64,000 nt of DNA, taken from positions 1 through 64,000 of the forward strand of contig NZ_VHLM01000078.1 in NCBI RefSeq assembly GCF_009764685.1. The letters are read 5' to 3'. The position numbers and the translations under genes were made by a program. How positions within the stretch are numbered: the first letter of the stretch is position 1; each line of letters starts with the position of its first letter. The notes below the pieces were generated by a model that made no database searches, was not told the origin of the DNA, and saw only the letters and a list, made by a program, of their open reading frames with translations. This DNA is from Flavobacterium sp. I-STPP5a (lineage in GTDB: Bacteria > Bacteroidota > Bacteroidia > Flavobacteriales > Flavobacteriaceae). This document shows positions 51,615-61,327 of this stretch, one piece after another.

Positions 51615-52838
51615 ATGGCACTTATGAAAATAACAATTATTGGGCATAATTATTTTCCAGAGGATAGTGGTATAGGTTTATATACGACTGGTATGGCTGA
51701 ATTTTTAGCCTCAAAACATGAGGTAAGTGTAATTTCTGGAGTACCGTATTATCCGCAATGGCAAATACATGAAAATTATGTGAATAGTTCGTTGTTTTTC
51801 ATGGAAACCATAAATAATGTCAAAGTATATAGGTTCAAGCAATATACACCTGCAAAGCCTAATTTTTTCAAACGTGTTTTGCAAATGCTTCATTTTTTTA
51901 TGGGCTCCTTGGTAAATGCTTTTAAAGTAAAAAAAGCGGATGTTATTATCGTGATCATGCCGTTTACACTTTCGATAATTTTGGGTTGGTTTATAAAATG
52001 TTTTAATGGAGGATTATTGTGGGTGCACATACAAGATTTCGAATTTGATGCTGCTTGTAATTCCTTAATAGATTCTAAAAATAAGTGGTATAAAAAAATA
52101 TTATTTTCAATTGAAAGATGGATCATTAACCGAGCCGATTATACTAGTACTATTAGTAAAGGAATGATGTCCAAATTAGCAGAAAAATCAACTCTTATTC
52201 CTGTTTTTTTTCCTAATTGGATTGACTATTCCGTAATTGATCCTAATAAGAAATCGGTTAATTCTATTTTTGGACCAGATACATTTAACATTCTTTACTC
52301 GGGTAACATTGGCGAAAAGCAAGATTGGGACTTTTATATTGAATTTGTAACAGCGATGCAAGCGCATCCAGATTTTCATTTTTATCTAGTAGGAGAGGGA
52401 GCAAAACGAGAAGAAGTGGTACGAAGATTACAAGGAAGAGATAATTTTACCTATTGGGCTCCAGTACAGTACACAGAATTAAGTAATTTATTATGCCATG
52501 CTGATACGCATGTGTTATTTCAAAAACCAGAGTTTAAAGATCTGGTAATGCCTTCAAAAATTTTAGGCATGATGGCTAGTGCAAAGCCATCAATAATTAC
52601 AGGTCATGCTAGTTCTGAGATAAAGGAAACGTTTAAATATTCGCAAGCAGGGTTTTACTTTTCTGAAAATTCTGTGGAGCAGATTAAGAATGTACTTTTT
52701 CAATTGAAATCAGAGCCTGAGAAAGCAAAAGAAATGGGCTTGAAGGCGAGGCAATACGTAATTAATAATCTTGCTTTAGAACATGTTTTAGCCCAGTTTG
52801 AAAAGGACCTTATTAATAAAAAAAATCGCTTTAAATAA
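51615..52838 (+). CDS. Glycosyltransferase family 4 (WcaI-like)
   Basis: 407 residues. N-terminus ITIIGHNYFPEDSGIGLYTT and VISGVPYYPQWQ match the WcaI/ WbpZ-like GT4 subgroup. ILYSGNIGEKQDWDFYIEF, FYLVGEGAKREEVVRRL and LVMPSKILGMMASAKPSIITG form the donor site. ATG 51615 (four codons before the alternative ATG at 51624) directly follows the previous stop. Confidence 0.88.
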   Translation: MALMKITIIGHNYFPEDSGIGLYTTGMAEFLASKHEVSVISGVPYYPQWQIHENYVNSSLFFMETINNVKVYRFKQYTPAKPNFFKRVLQMLHFFMGSLVNAFKVKKADVIIVIMPFTLSIILGWFIKCFNGGLLWVHIQDFEFDAACNSLIDSKNKWYKKILFSIERWIINRADYTSTISKGMMSKLAEKSTLIPVFFPNWIDYSVIDPNKKSVNSIFGPDTFNILYSGNIGEKQDWDFYIEFVTAMQAHPDFHFYLVGEGAKREEVVRRLQGRDNFTYWAPVQYTELSNLLCHADTHVLFQKPEFKDLVMPSKILGMMASAKPSIITGHASSEIKETFKYSQAGFYFSENSVEQIKNVLFQLKSEPEKAKEMGLKARQYVINNLALEHVLAQFEKDLINKKNRFK

Positions 52839-53101
52839 GCTAAACAGACTAGTTGTCTAGAGTTGCGGTGCTAATTTTTTTTAGCCGAAAAACTTATTAT
52901 GTGGAACCGAATTACTATTTTGATATTTATTCGAAAAAATTAAATTGGGTTGAAAATAATAGATAATTCATTTAAGAAGTCGTTTTTTTTAATTCTAAAA
53001 TGCTAATTAAATACTACTAATAAAGCTCATATTGTATGGGTTTTATTTTATCTTGCACCACTAAAAATAAGATTTTTTTAACAAAAGATAATTACATTAC
53101 A

Positions 53102-53848
53102 ATGAAGTATTCTATACTGATCAAGCAATTGTTTATCGTTGCAAAATCCAGATGGGTTTTACAACTAGTTCAAGGAAAACTTTTTTCTTTTGCATCTTTT
53201 GAAGTAGTTTCAAATTTAAAAAAAATGGTACCGGAATTAACCACTATAATTGATGTGGGCGCTAATTCAGGTCAATTTACCAAAGTAGCAGCACATTTAT
53301 ACCCGCAAGCGCAAATACATACTTTTGAGCCATTGCCAGATTTGTATCCAATAATTAAAAAAAAATTCGGCAGTAACCCAAACATAAAAACCTATAATAT
53401 CGCTTTGGGAAATGAGGATGGGACAATTCTATTCAATAAAAATAAATTTGGACATACAAGTTCTGTTCTCGAAATTAGTCAAGATAACATTCATTTTACA
53501 CGAAAAGATAATGAGTTAGAGCAAATAAGAGTCCAAATAAAGAAGTTAGATTCTTTGGCATTACCTGTGGACAAAACAAATTTATCATTACTTAAATTAG
53601 ATGTTCAAGGGTATGAACTTGAGGTTTTAAAAGGAGCCGATGAAACTATAAAGGCTATTGGTTATATAATCATCGAAGCAAACTTAGAGGAGTTATATTC
53701 AAGTCAGCCTTCCTTTAATACGATGAATAATTATCTTCAAGACAAAGGGTTTGAATTGATGGGAATGCTTGATTTTAATCTTGGTAATAAAAACAAATAC
53801 ATTGAGGTTGACTTATTGTACAGGAAAATTTCTCCACAAAACGAATAG
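53102..53848 (+). CDS. FkbM family methyltransferase
   Basis: 248 residues from ATG 53102. SAM-binding motif TTIIDVGANSGQFTKVAAHL, then IHTFEPLPDLYPIIKKKF, and SLLKLDVQGYELEVLKGADE, the FkbM hallmark. Likely O-methylates a sugar of the polymer. The in-frame ATG at 53036 would add 22 residues of unlike composition; the Lys/Leu-rich start at 53102 reads better. The gene is flanked by 200-260-base gaps on each side, so it may be a separate transcript. Confidence 0.87.
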   Translation: MKYSILIKQLFIVAKSRWVLQLVQGKLFSFASFEVVSNLKKMVPELTTIIDVGANSGQFTKVAAHLYPQAQIHTFEPLPDLYPIIKKKFGSNPNIKTYNIALGNEDGTILFNKNKFGHTSSVLEISQDNIHFTRKDNELEQIRVQIKKLDSLALPVDKTNLSLLKLDVQGYELEVLKGADETIKAIGYIIIEANLEELYSSQPSFNTMNNYLQDKGFELMGMLDFNLGNKNKYIEVDLLYRKISPQNE

Positions 53849-54013
53849 TGTTGTTCTTGATGATCCTTTTTCCTCTCTGGTTGGCACCCGAGAATAAAAC
53901 GATGAATTATTGTAAAATCAATAATCTGCCACAATCAATTTATACTTTTAAAATAAAGTTGGGTCTTGTATAGTTATTTTGATTAAATCAAGCCTTTTTT
54001 TGAGAACAAACTA

Positions 54014-54021
54014 TATTTTTG
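54014..54021 (+). promoter_or_regulatory. -7 box (TATTTTTG) for the UXS gene
   Basis: Consensus match 29 bases before ATG 54051. Confidence 0.5.
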
Positions 54022-54050
54022 TACAAACGAAAATCAAATTTTTTTAAATA

Positions 54051-55034
54051 ATGAAAAGAATACTTATCACCGGAGCCGCAGGATTTTTAGGATCACATCT
54101 TTGTGACCGTTTCATAAAAGAAGGCTACCATGTTATTGGGATGGATAATCTCATTACGGGAGATTTAAAAAATATTGAGCATCTTTTCAAATTGGAGCAG
54201 TTTGAATTTTACCATCATGACATCACCAAGTTTGTACACATTCCTGGAAATTTAGACTATATTTTACACTTTGCATCGCCTGCAAGTCCTATTGATTATT
54301 TAAAAATTCCTATACAAACCTTGAAAGTTGGTTCCCTTGGTACTCATAATTTATTGGGATTGGCCAGAGTTAAAAAAGCACGAATTCTTATTGCATCCAC
54401 TTCTGAAGTGTATGGAGATCCATTGGTACACCCACAAACCGAGGAATATTATGGCAACGTAAATACCATAGGACCAAGAGGAGTGTATGACGAAGCCAAA
54501 CGTTTTCAGGAATCTATAACCATGGCATACCACACTTTTCATGGCGTAGAAACAAGAATTGTTCGAATTTTCAATACATACGGACCAAGAATGCGCCTCA
54601 ATGACGGACGTGTTATTCCAGCTTTTATAGGTCAAGCTATTCGTGGCGAGGACTTAACCATTTTTGGCGATGGTATGCAAACCCGTTCTTTTTGCTACGT
54701 TGATGATCAGGTAGAAGGTATTTTTAGATTGTTGCATTCGGATTATGTTTTGCCTGTAAATATTGGAAACCCAGACGAAATTACCATTAAAGATTTTGCC
54801 GAAGAAATCATTAAACTCACAGGTACCAATCAAAAAGTGGTGTACCATCCGTTACCGATAAACGATCCATTACAGCGTCAACCTGATATTACTAAAGCCA
54901 AAGAATTGCTTGGTTGGGAGGCAAAAGTAGGCCGTGCCGAAGGAATGAAAATCACCTACGAGTATTTTAAATCTTTATCTAAGGAAGAACTTTCAAAAGA
55001 AGAGCACAAGGATTTTTCTAAGTATATATTTTAA
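54051..55034 (+). CDS. UDP-glucuronate decarboxylase (UDP-xylose synthase)
   Basis: Extended short-chain dehydrogenase that converts UDP-glucuronate to UDP-xylose. 327 residues. NAD motif [14 protein letters not shown] (residues 5-18), [31 protein letters not shown], the YDEAKRFQE catalytic pair (Tyr-x3-Lys), [19 protein letters not shown] and [14 protein letters not shown] are all UXS-type. Supplies a pentose donor for the polymer. Confidence 0.92.
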   Translation: MKRILITGAAGFLGSHLCDRFIKEGYHVIGMDNLITGDLKNIEHLFKLEQFEFYHHDITKFVHIPGNLDYILHFASPASPIDYLKIPIQTLKVGSLGTHNLLGLARVKKARILIASTSEVYGDPLVHPQTEEYYGNVNTIGPRGVYDEAKRFQESITMAYHTFHGVETRIVRIFNTYGPRMRLNDGRVIPAFIGQAIRGEDLTIFGDGMQTRSFCYVDDQVEGIFRLLHSDYVLPVNIGNPDEITIKDFAEEIIKLTGTNQKVVYHPLPINDPLQRQPDITKAKELLGWEAKVGRAEGMKITYEYFKSLSKEELSKEEHKDFSKYIF

Positions 55035-55146
55035 AAATTTGGTTTCTTTTCATGCTATATTCAAATCGAATGGCTTTAAGAACATTTCATTTTTTTAAAT
55101 AGTACCAAAGCAAGTATGATTACATGCCATTATAATTTGTAATACA

Positions 55147-56499
55147 GTGAAAACCAAAACAGGAAGATATTCTGGTTATATACGTCCCTTTTCATTTGCC
55201 ATTGATTTGTTGATAATCAATGTCTTGTTGTGGTATATGACTGATTTTCCTGTAAAGACACTTTTTTATCCATTATTAATAAGTTTAAGCTGGTTTATAA
55301 TTGCGGCAAACTTGGGATTTTATGAAGTTTACAGGTACACTAAAGTGATTTCTATACTAAATTGTGCCTTAAAACAAGGAGTTGTATTTTCTCTTTTTTG
55401 TCTTGCCTTAGCCTTTTACGACTCCTATAATTCCAGTTTTGAAAGCATTGGGTATTTTACGCTACTGTCGTTAATTATCATTTTAATTGTCAAGCTGGCT
55501 ATTTATTACTTTCTAAAAAAGTATAGGCTATTGTATGGTGGAAACTTTAGAAGAGTAATTTTAATTGGTAATGAAAAAAGTACTGAGCCTTTACAACATT
55601 TTTTTACAGAGAACCCGGATTACGGGTACAAGCTGGAGCGTGTTTTTGAGCTTGAAAAAAACAAGTCTAAAACCCTCAAGGAAAGTTTTGAGTATGTAAT
55701 AGAACATCAAATAGATGAATTGTATTGTTCTATGAGTGATTTAAACCAAAATCAAATCAATGAAATTGTTTTTTTTGCTGATAATAATTTGAAGACATTA
55801 AAGTTTATTCCTAGCGAAAAACAAATTCTTTCCCGGAATTTCACCTTTGAATATTACAATTATATTCCTGTAATATCACTGCGTAACATTCTACTTGATG
55901 ATACTTTGAACAAGGTGATTAAGCGTGTTTTTGATATTGTTTTTTCATTGATCATAATTGCAGGAGTGCTCTCATGGTTGACACCCATACTGGCTATATT
56001 CATTAAATTGGAGTCAAAAGGGCCTTTGCTTTTTATCCAAAAAAGAAATGGATTGAATTACAAAGAATTCTTTTGTTATAAGTTTAGATCTATGGAACTT
56101 AATGATGAAGCCCATTTGAATCAAGTATCAAAAAACGATATTAGAGTTACTAGGGTAGGTCGTTTTATAAGAAAAACAAGTATTGATGAATTACCACAAT
56201 TTTTTAATGTTTTACTGGGCGAAATGTCAGTAGTAGGTCCTAGACCTCACATGGTAAGTCATACCCAGATGTACGCGCTTACTGTGGATAAATTTATGGT
56301 GCGTCATTTTATAAAACCGGGTATTACTGGACTCGCTCAAACAAAGGGGTTTAGAGGAGAAGTGGAGACTGATAAGGACATTATCAACAGGGTGAAATAT
56401 GATATCTTTTATATGGAAAATTGGTCTATTTTATTAGATATTAAAATCATTTTTTTGACCATTTACAATACGATTCGGGGCGATAAAAAAGCATATTGA
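55147..56499 (+). CDS. Undecaprenyl-phosphate sugar phosphotransferase (initiating enzyme)
   Basis: Polyprenol phosphate:hexose-1-P transferase of the WbaP/WcaJ type; it loads the first sugar on the lipid carrier. 450 residues: four membrane segments (about 13-130), a CoA-binding-like middle domain (about 135-245), then the catalytic bacterial sugar transferase domain with VIKRVFDIVFSLIIIAG, LFIQKRNGLNYKEF, CYKFRSM and RKTSIDELPQFFNVLLGEMS and VVGPRPHM. It starts with GTG at 55147; no better ATG exists nearby that keeps the first helix. The next GT gene begins two bases after its stop. Confidence 0.92.
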   Translation: MKTKTGRYSGYIRPFSFAIDLLIINVLLWYMTDFPVKTLFYPLLISLSWFIIAANLGFYEVYRYTKVISILNCALKQGVVFSLFCLALAFYDSYNSSFESIGYFTLLSLIIILIVKLAIYYFLKKYRLLYGGNFRRVILIGNEKSTEPLQHFFTENPDYGYKLERVFELEKNKSKTLKESFEYVIEHQIDELYCSMSDLNQNQINEIVFFADNNLKTLKFIPSEKQILSRNFTFEYYNYIPVISLRNILLDDTLNKVIKRVFDIVFSLIIIAGVLSWLTPILAIFIKLESKGPLLFIQKRNGLNYKEFFCYKFRSMELNDEAHLNQVSKNDIRVTRVGRFIRKTSIDELPQFFNVLLGEMSVVGPRPHMVSHTQMYALTVDKFMVRHFIKPGITGLAQTKGFRGEVETDKDIINRVKYDIFYMENWSILLDIKIIFLTIYNTIRGDKKAY

Positions 56500-56500
56500 T

Positions 56501-57271
56501 ATGAAAAACAATTTAGTATCTATCCTAATGCCCTGCTACAATTCAGAGAAGTACATTCTTGAAGCTATTCTGTCAGTACAGCAACAAACACACACAAATT
56601 GGGAATTGATTCTAGTTGATGATTGTTCTAATGATAGCACTGTATCTATTGCTACAGTAATTGCAAATCAAGACAGCCGAATATGTATTTTTAAACTCCC
56701 TACAAACTCAGGAACAGGCGTTGCTAGAAATACAGCTTTATCAAAAGCCACTGGTAACTATATTGCCTTCCTAGATTCAGATGATAAATGGAAACCCAAT
56801 AAGCTTGAACTACAATTGCAATTCATGCAGCAGCATAAATTACCATTTACTTTTTCTTTTTACGAATGTATGAATGAAGCAGGAACATTATTACACAAAG
56901 GTGTCGAGGCGCCACAGCAACTTACGTATATGCAACTGTTTTTTTGCAATTACATAGGCAATCTCACTGGGATTTATGATGTTTCTTTCTACGGAAAAAT
57001 TCCTATTTCTCATTCTAGAAAAAGACAAGACTGGATGATGTGGATTACCATCCTAAAACCTATAAAAAAAGTGCAGCCCGTACCCGAAAGTTTAGCATTT
57101 TATAGAGTAAGGGCCAACTCTATTTCAGCTGGTAAAATGGCTTTACTCAAACATAATTTTGCAGTATATCGTTCTTTTCATGGATACAACATCATACGGG
57201 CATTATTGTGCATGTTAGTGTTCCTGTTTACGCAACTTTTGGTCAAGCCGCGTTACACAAAAAAATTATAG
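56501..57271 (+). CDS. Glycosyltransferase family 2
   Basis: 256 residues. GT-A motifs: VSILMPCYNSEKYILEAILS, LILVDDCSNDST, NSGTGVARNTALSKATGNYIAFLDSDD (the DxD-like SDD). A hydrophobic C-terminal stretch (RALLCMLVFLFTQLLV) may bind the membrane. Follows the initiating transferase by two bases. Convergent with the CapK-like gene, overlapping by six bases at the 3' ends. Confidence 0.9.
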   Translation: MKNNLVSILMPCYNSEKYILEAILSVQQQTHTNWELILVDDCSNDSTVSIATVIANQDSRICIFKLPTNSGTGVARNTALSKATGNYIAFLDSDDKWKPNKLELQLQFMQQHKLPFTFSFYECMNEAGTLLHKGVEAPQQLTYMQLFFCNYIGNLTGIYDVSFYGKIPISHSRKRQDWMMWITILKPIKKVQPVPESLAFYRVRANSISAGKMALLKHNFAVYRSFHGYNIIRALLCMLVFLFTQLLVKPRYTKKL

Positions 57272-58576
57272 CATAGATTTAAACTGTTTTAGTTTGCCTC
57301 TATTGGTTCTATCTAAGATATTTTTTCGGACGAATATAATGCTCAAATTATGTTCAAGATATAAAGAAATGGCAGCTTCAATTTTTTTAATTTGATTGTT
57401 AACTAGTTCTTTTTCACTTACATAATCAATTTCAAAACAATCTAATTTAGTTTGTTTTATGGTAAATTCTTTTACATTTCCATCATCTTCAATGATACTT
57501 TTAGTCACGTAATAAAATGTAAGACCAGCTGATTTTTTTCCGCTTGGTAAAACAACCACATCATTGGAGCGCCCTATCAATTGTTGTAAAATGGGTTTTT
57601 GTAAGGTGCTTTTTTTATCCAAAATGCCAATATCTCCAATATCGTACCGTATAAACGGATGCGCTTTATTGTACAAAGAGGTGATGACAACACGGCCAGC
57701 TTTACCATAAGGAACTGCTTTATTATTTTCGTCTAAAATTTCAACAAATAAGGTTTCAGAGTTTACCTGCCACAAACCTTCAGGATTTTGAAACGCAATT
57801 AAGTCTAGCTCAGAGGCACCGTATTCATTGATAATAGGAACTCCAAGTTGTTTTTCTAATAAAATTTTATCGTCATCAAAAAGCATTTCAGAGGTAACCA
57901 TACATACCTTTAAACTAGGACAAACAGTGGTTAGTACAATATTGTTTTGCTGTAAAAATTTGGCAAACAAAACAATAGCGCTGGTATACCCATTGATGTA
58001 ATCAAATTTTTTTTGGCTAAAGGTTTTCAAAATCCTTTCTAAAACAACATCTGACAAATCAAATACAGAAAACCGGTATCGATGACTCAAGAAATCTTTG
58101 AACCTTTCTTTTTTATTTCCAATAAAATCCATCGGGATGCCATAAAACCGGGCTTGGTATGAAGTATTAAAATCAATGCCATACCAACCAAAACGGTACA
58201 TGTTTGAAGCCCAAGTCAAAGCATGAGAATAATTGTCTTTTGCAAATATAAATGGAGTACCGCTTGAGCCAGACGTTTTGTTTGTGTAGCAGTTTTTTAA
58301 AGTATATCCACTAGAAAGTCTTTCTTGAAGTGCTTTTTGTAAATTTTGTTTGGTCAAAACGGGTAAATTGTCCCAATTTTTATAATTTTTTGTACCTACA
58401 AGTTCATTGTAAAACGGATTGTTTTCTAAATGATACTGAACAATTTCTCGTTTCTTTCTCTCAATAAATTGCTCATGTTCTTGCGGTGTATCTGCAATTA
58501 TTTTTAGTAATTCCTGCTTTGCTTTACGAATGGGAAACCCGTTCCATTGCAGTGCTATATCAAATAATCGAAACAT
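57266..58576 (-). CDS. CapK/phenylacetate-CoA-ligase-like adenylating enzyme
   Basis: ANL superfamily, PaaK/CapK branch. 436 residues from ATG 58576. ATP-binding loop NKTSGSSGTPFIFAKD; INEYGASELDLIAF; VVITSLYNKAHPFIRYDIGDIG; RSNDVVVLPSGKKSAG. Such genes are often found in capsule loci, perhaps activating an acyl or amino-acid group for sugar decoration; the substrate is unknown. I reject the TTG start at 58600, since that TTG is part of the -7 box. It is the only minus-strand gene of the locus. Confidence 0.82.
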   Translation of the reverse strand: MFRLFDIALQWNGFPIRKAKQELLKIIADTPQEHEQFIERKKREIVQYHLENNPFYNELVGTKNYKNWDNLPVLTKQNLQKALQERLSSGYTLKNCYTNKTSGSSGTPFIFAKDNYSHALTWASNMYRFGWYGIDFNTSYQARFYGIPMDFIGNKKERFKDFLSHRYRFSVFDLSDVVLERILKTFSQKKFDYINGYTSAIVLFAKFLQQNNIVLTTVCPSLKVCMVTSEMLFDDDKILLEKQLGVPIINEYGASELDLIAFQNPEGLWQVNSETLFVEILDENNKAVPYGKAGRVVITSLYNKAHPFIRYDIGDIGILDKKSTLQKPILQQLIGRSNDVVVLPSGKKSAGLTFYYVTKSIIEDDGNVKEFTIKQTKLDCFEIDYVSEKELVNNQIKKIEAAISLYLEHNLSIIFVRKNILDRTNRGKLKQFKSML

Positions 58577-58597
58577 TTTTAGGAAGTATTGAGTAGT

Positions 58598-58605
58598 CAA
58601 AAATA
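58598..58605 (-). promoter_or_regulatory. -7 box (TATTTTTG) for the CapK-like gene
   Basis: Consensus match on the minus strand 21 bases before ATG 58576; it decides that start. Confidence 0.6.
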
Positions 58606-58655
58606 GTATTTATGTCTTACTTATTAGTCGCTTTGGGGAAGTTTTTACTATTTAA

Positions 58656-58687
58656 TTGTTTTTTGAGTTCAAAACCAATTATTTTTG
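58656..58687 (+). promoter_or_regulatory. Promoter of purD
   Basis: TTG (58656-58658), 21-base spacer, TATTTTTG (58680-58687), 23 bases before ATG 58711. It rules out the upstream ATG at 58612. Confidence 0.65.
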
Positions 58688-58710
58688 CACGACAACTAAA
58701 AACAACACAC

Positions 58711-59985
58711 ATGACAATTTTACTACTCGGTTCTGGCGGAAGAGAGCACGCATTTGCTTGGAAAATGGTTCAAAGCCCATTATGCGAAAAACTTTTTGTA
58801 GCTCCTGGAAATGCAGGAACCGCAGCCATTGCAACCAATCTTGCTATGAGTCCAACCGATTTTGAAGCCATAAAAACATTTGCCATTCAAGAGAATGTAG
58901 GCATGGTGGTTGTAGGTCCTGAGGATCCATTGGTAAAGGGGATTTATGATTTCTTTTTAAATGATCCAGCTTTACGTCATATTCCTGTTATTGGTCCTTC
59001 AAAAATAGGCGCTCAGCTAGAAGGGAGTAAGGAATTTGCAAAGGAATTTTTAATCAAACACAACATTCCAACGGCTGCTTATGATAGTTTTACAGCCGAA
59101 ACCGTAGAACAAGGATGTGAATTCTTAGAAACATTGCAACCTCCGTATGTGTTAAAAGCAGATGGTTTGGCCGCTGGTAAAGGCGTTTTGATCATTCAGG
59201 ATTTGGCTGAAGCCAAAGAAGAATTAAGAAACATGCTCGTACATCAAAAATTTGGTGTAGCCAGTTCAAAAGTTGTTATCGAAGAATTTTTGGACGGAAT
59301 AGAACTGAGCTGTTTTGTACTCACAGACGGAAAAAGTTATAAAATATTGCCAACTGCTAAGGATTACAAACGCATTGGCGAAGGCGATACAGGACTTAAT
59401 ACAGGCGGTATGGGAGCTGTTTCTCCAGTTCCTTATGTAGATGCTGTTTTGATGGAAAAAATAGAAACTCGCATTGTAAAACCTACAATTGATGGTTTTC
59501 AAAAAGATGGAATTGCCTACAAAGGTTTTGTTTTCATAGGTTTAATCAATGTTAATAATGAACCTATTGTTATTGAATACAATGTAAGAATGGGAGATCC
59601 AGAGACTGAAGTAGTAATCCCAAGATTACAAACTGATTTGGTCGAATTATTTTTGGCTGTAGCCAATGAAAAACTAGACGAAATCAACTTAGAAATTGAT
59701 CCAAGAAGTGCTACTACCGTAATGCTAGTATCTGGAGGTTATCCAGAAGATTTTGAAAAAGGAAAAGTAATTACGGGACTAGAAAACGTTCAAGATGCTA
59801 TTGTATTTCATGCTGGAACTAAACTTGACCAAGGAGCTATTGTTTCAAATGGGGGTAGAGTGCTAGCCATTACGTCCTACGGAAATGATTTTCAAGAGGC
59901 CATAAAAAAATCTTACCAAAACATAGACAAGCTACATTTTGATAAGATGTTTTTTAGAAAAGACATTGGAAATGATCTTAAATAA
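58711..59985 (+). CDS. purD: Phosphoribosylamine--glycine ligase (GAR synthetase)
   Basis: Second step of purine synthesis. 424 residues from ATG 58711, the usual length. N-terminal LLLGSGGREHAFAWKM, ATP-grasp region with LKADGLAAGKGVLI, EEFLDGIELSCFVLTDG, DYKRIGEGDTGLNTGGMGAVSPVPY, and the metal-binding EYNVRMGDPETEVVIPRL. An upstream in-frame ATG (58612) precedes the promoter and is rejected. Confidence 0.97.
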   Translation: MTILLLGSGGREHAFAWKMVQSPLCEKLFVAPGNAGTAAIATNLAMSPTDFEAIKTFAIQENVGMVVVGPEDPLVKGIYDFFLNDPALRHIPVIGPSKIGAQLEGSKEFAKEFLIKHNIPTAAYDSFTAETVEQGCEFLETLQPPYVLKADGLAAGKGVLIIQDLAEAKEELRNMLVHQKFGVASSKVVIEEFLDGIELSCFVLTDGKSYKILPTAKDYKRIGEGDTGLNTGGMGAVSPVPYVDAVLMEKIETRIVKPTIDGFQKDGIAYKGFVFIGLINVNNEPIVIEYNVRMGDPETEVVIPRLQTDLVELFLAVANEKLDEINLEIDPRSATTVMLVSGGYPEDFEKGKVITGLENVQDAIVFHAGTKLDQGAIVSNGGRVLAITSYGNDFQEAIKKSYQNIDKLHFDKMFFRKDIGNDLK

Positions 59986-59987
59986 TA

Positions 59988-60025
59988 AAAAGAGCTCTCA
60001 ATCCCACTTGGGGTTGAGGGTTCTT
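59988..60025. terminator. Terminator between purD and the convergent small gene
   Basis: CTCTCAATCCC-ACTT-GGGGTTGAGGG hairpin (with one wobble) and flanking A- and T-rich ends; six bases after purD. Confidence 0.75.
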
Positions 60026-60254
60026 ATTTTAAGAAAGAGTGAGCCGTAGTATCTTGATTTTCTGTTCCTGCATCATTAAAGATTTGCAATTGTTTGATCC
60101 AGTATACCATTGCAGATGCACAAATAATCATGAAAATCCAGTTGATGGTATTAGCAACAAACCATGAGCTAAGCTCTAAAGAACGTAAAAAATCTAGAGG
60201 AGCAAATAAAATGTCTACAAATAAGTATTGTATTCCTTCGAAAAATGCTTTCAT
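60024..60254 (-). CDS. DUF6341-type small membrane protein
   Basis: 76 residues with one membrane helix (about 36-53, NTINWIFMIICASAMVYWI) after a hydrophobic N-terminus (MKAFFEGIQYLFVDILFAPL). From memory this is a Flavobacteriia-specific family (DUF6341). Function unknown. Divergent from the DUF6427 gene, as often seen. Confidence 0.65.
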   Translation of the reverse strand: MKAFFEGIQYLFVDILFAPLDFLRSLELSSWFVANTINWIFMIICASAMVYWIKQLQIFNDAGTENQDTTAHSFLK

Positions 60255-60397
60255 AATATATAAATTGATTTAAGTAATTGTTTTGTAAACACGATACTAA
60301 CGAATGTTTTTTAAAATAAAATAATCTTTATTAACAAGCAGGCTTTACTTTTTAAACAAGTATTATATTTACAAACACAAAAGTATAAAATATCCTT

Positions 60398-61327
60398 ATG
60401 ATAACAAGTGTTTTTAGAAAATCTACACCATTAAATTTTTCAGTTGTTGTAATTTTTTTGCTGGTTTTCTTTTTAGCAGTACAATTCCAAGAAACTTCTT
60501 GGATGACATCTTATTTTTTAATGTTTAAAAAAGGGATATCTTTTTGTTTTATAGTTGCTTCGGTGTTTTTAACTGATTTTATTGCCAAAAGAAATGGCTT
60601 GAGTAAAGACAGCACTTTTACGATATTTTTCTTTTTATTGTTCTTGTTATTTTTCCCAAGTATTTTTGACAATATTAATCTCATTATTGCAAATTTTTTT
60701 CTGCTTTTAGCCCTACGCAGATTAATCTCATTACATTCTTTAAAAGCATCCAAAGAGAAAATATTTGATGCTTCGTTATGGATTTTCTTAGCTAGTTTGT
60801 TTCATTTTTGGAGTATCCTTTTTATAGGTTTGGTATTTATTTCTATTATTTTTCACGTAGCCAGAGACTATAGAAACTGGATTTTACCTTTTATTGCTTT
60901 TTTTGTTACCGGAATTATCTTTCTATTATTCACAACGCTCTTTCAAGTTGATAGTTTCTCTTATATCCAAAATAGCCTTCGTGTTAACTTTTCACTAGAT
61001 TATTTCACGAATAATTATCAAAACGGGGCAATGTCTATTTTTGCAACTATTGCTTTGTTTTTTATAATCTCTATGTTTGCTAGTTTGTCCAGTAGACCTC
61101 AAATACTACACACATCCTATAAAAAAGTGATTGCTTCATTCTTTTTAGGAGTTATCATTTATCTTATCTCAGATGATAAAAGTAATGATTTACTGATTTT
61201 TACCTTTGCACCATTAGCCATCATGGCAACCAGTCATATTGAGTTGCCACAAGAAAAATTAAAACAAGAAATTGTAGTTTATGTGATGATTGCTTGCAGT
61301 ATGTTTGCTTTTTTTACGCAATTATAA
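60398..61327 (+). CDS. DUF6427 family polytopic membrane protein
   Basis: 309 residues with about eight to ten membrane segments and few charged loops; begins MITSVFRKSTPLNFSVVVIF. I recall this as DUF6427 of Bacteroidota, often next to upp as here. Function unknown. Its stop overlaps the upp stop by six bases on the opposite strand. Confidence 0.7.
   Translation: MITSVFRKSTPLNFSVVVIFLLVFFLAVQFQETSWMTSYFLMFKKGISFCFIVASVFLTDFIAKRNGLSKDSTFTIFFFLLFLLFFPSIFDNINLIIANFFLLLALRRLISLHSLKASKEKIFDASLWIFLASLFHFWSILFIGLVFISIIFHVARDYRNWILPFIAFFVTGIIFLLFTTLFQVDSFSYIQNSLRVNFSLDYFTNNYQNGAMSIFATIALFFIISMFASLSSRPQILHTSYKKVIASFFLGVIIYLISDDKSNDLLIFTFAPLAIMATSHIELPQEKLKQEIVVYVMIACSMFAFFTQL

Noticed and set aside
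58612-58710. N-terminal extension of purD
   Set aside because: It lies upstream of and across the purD promoter and is not part of the PurD family start.
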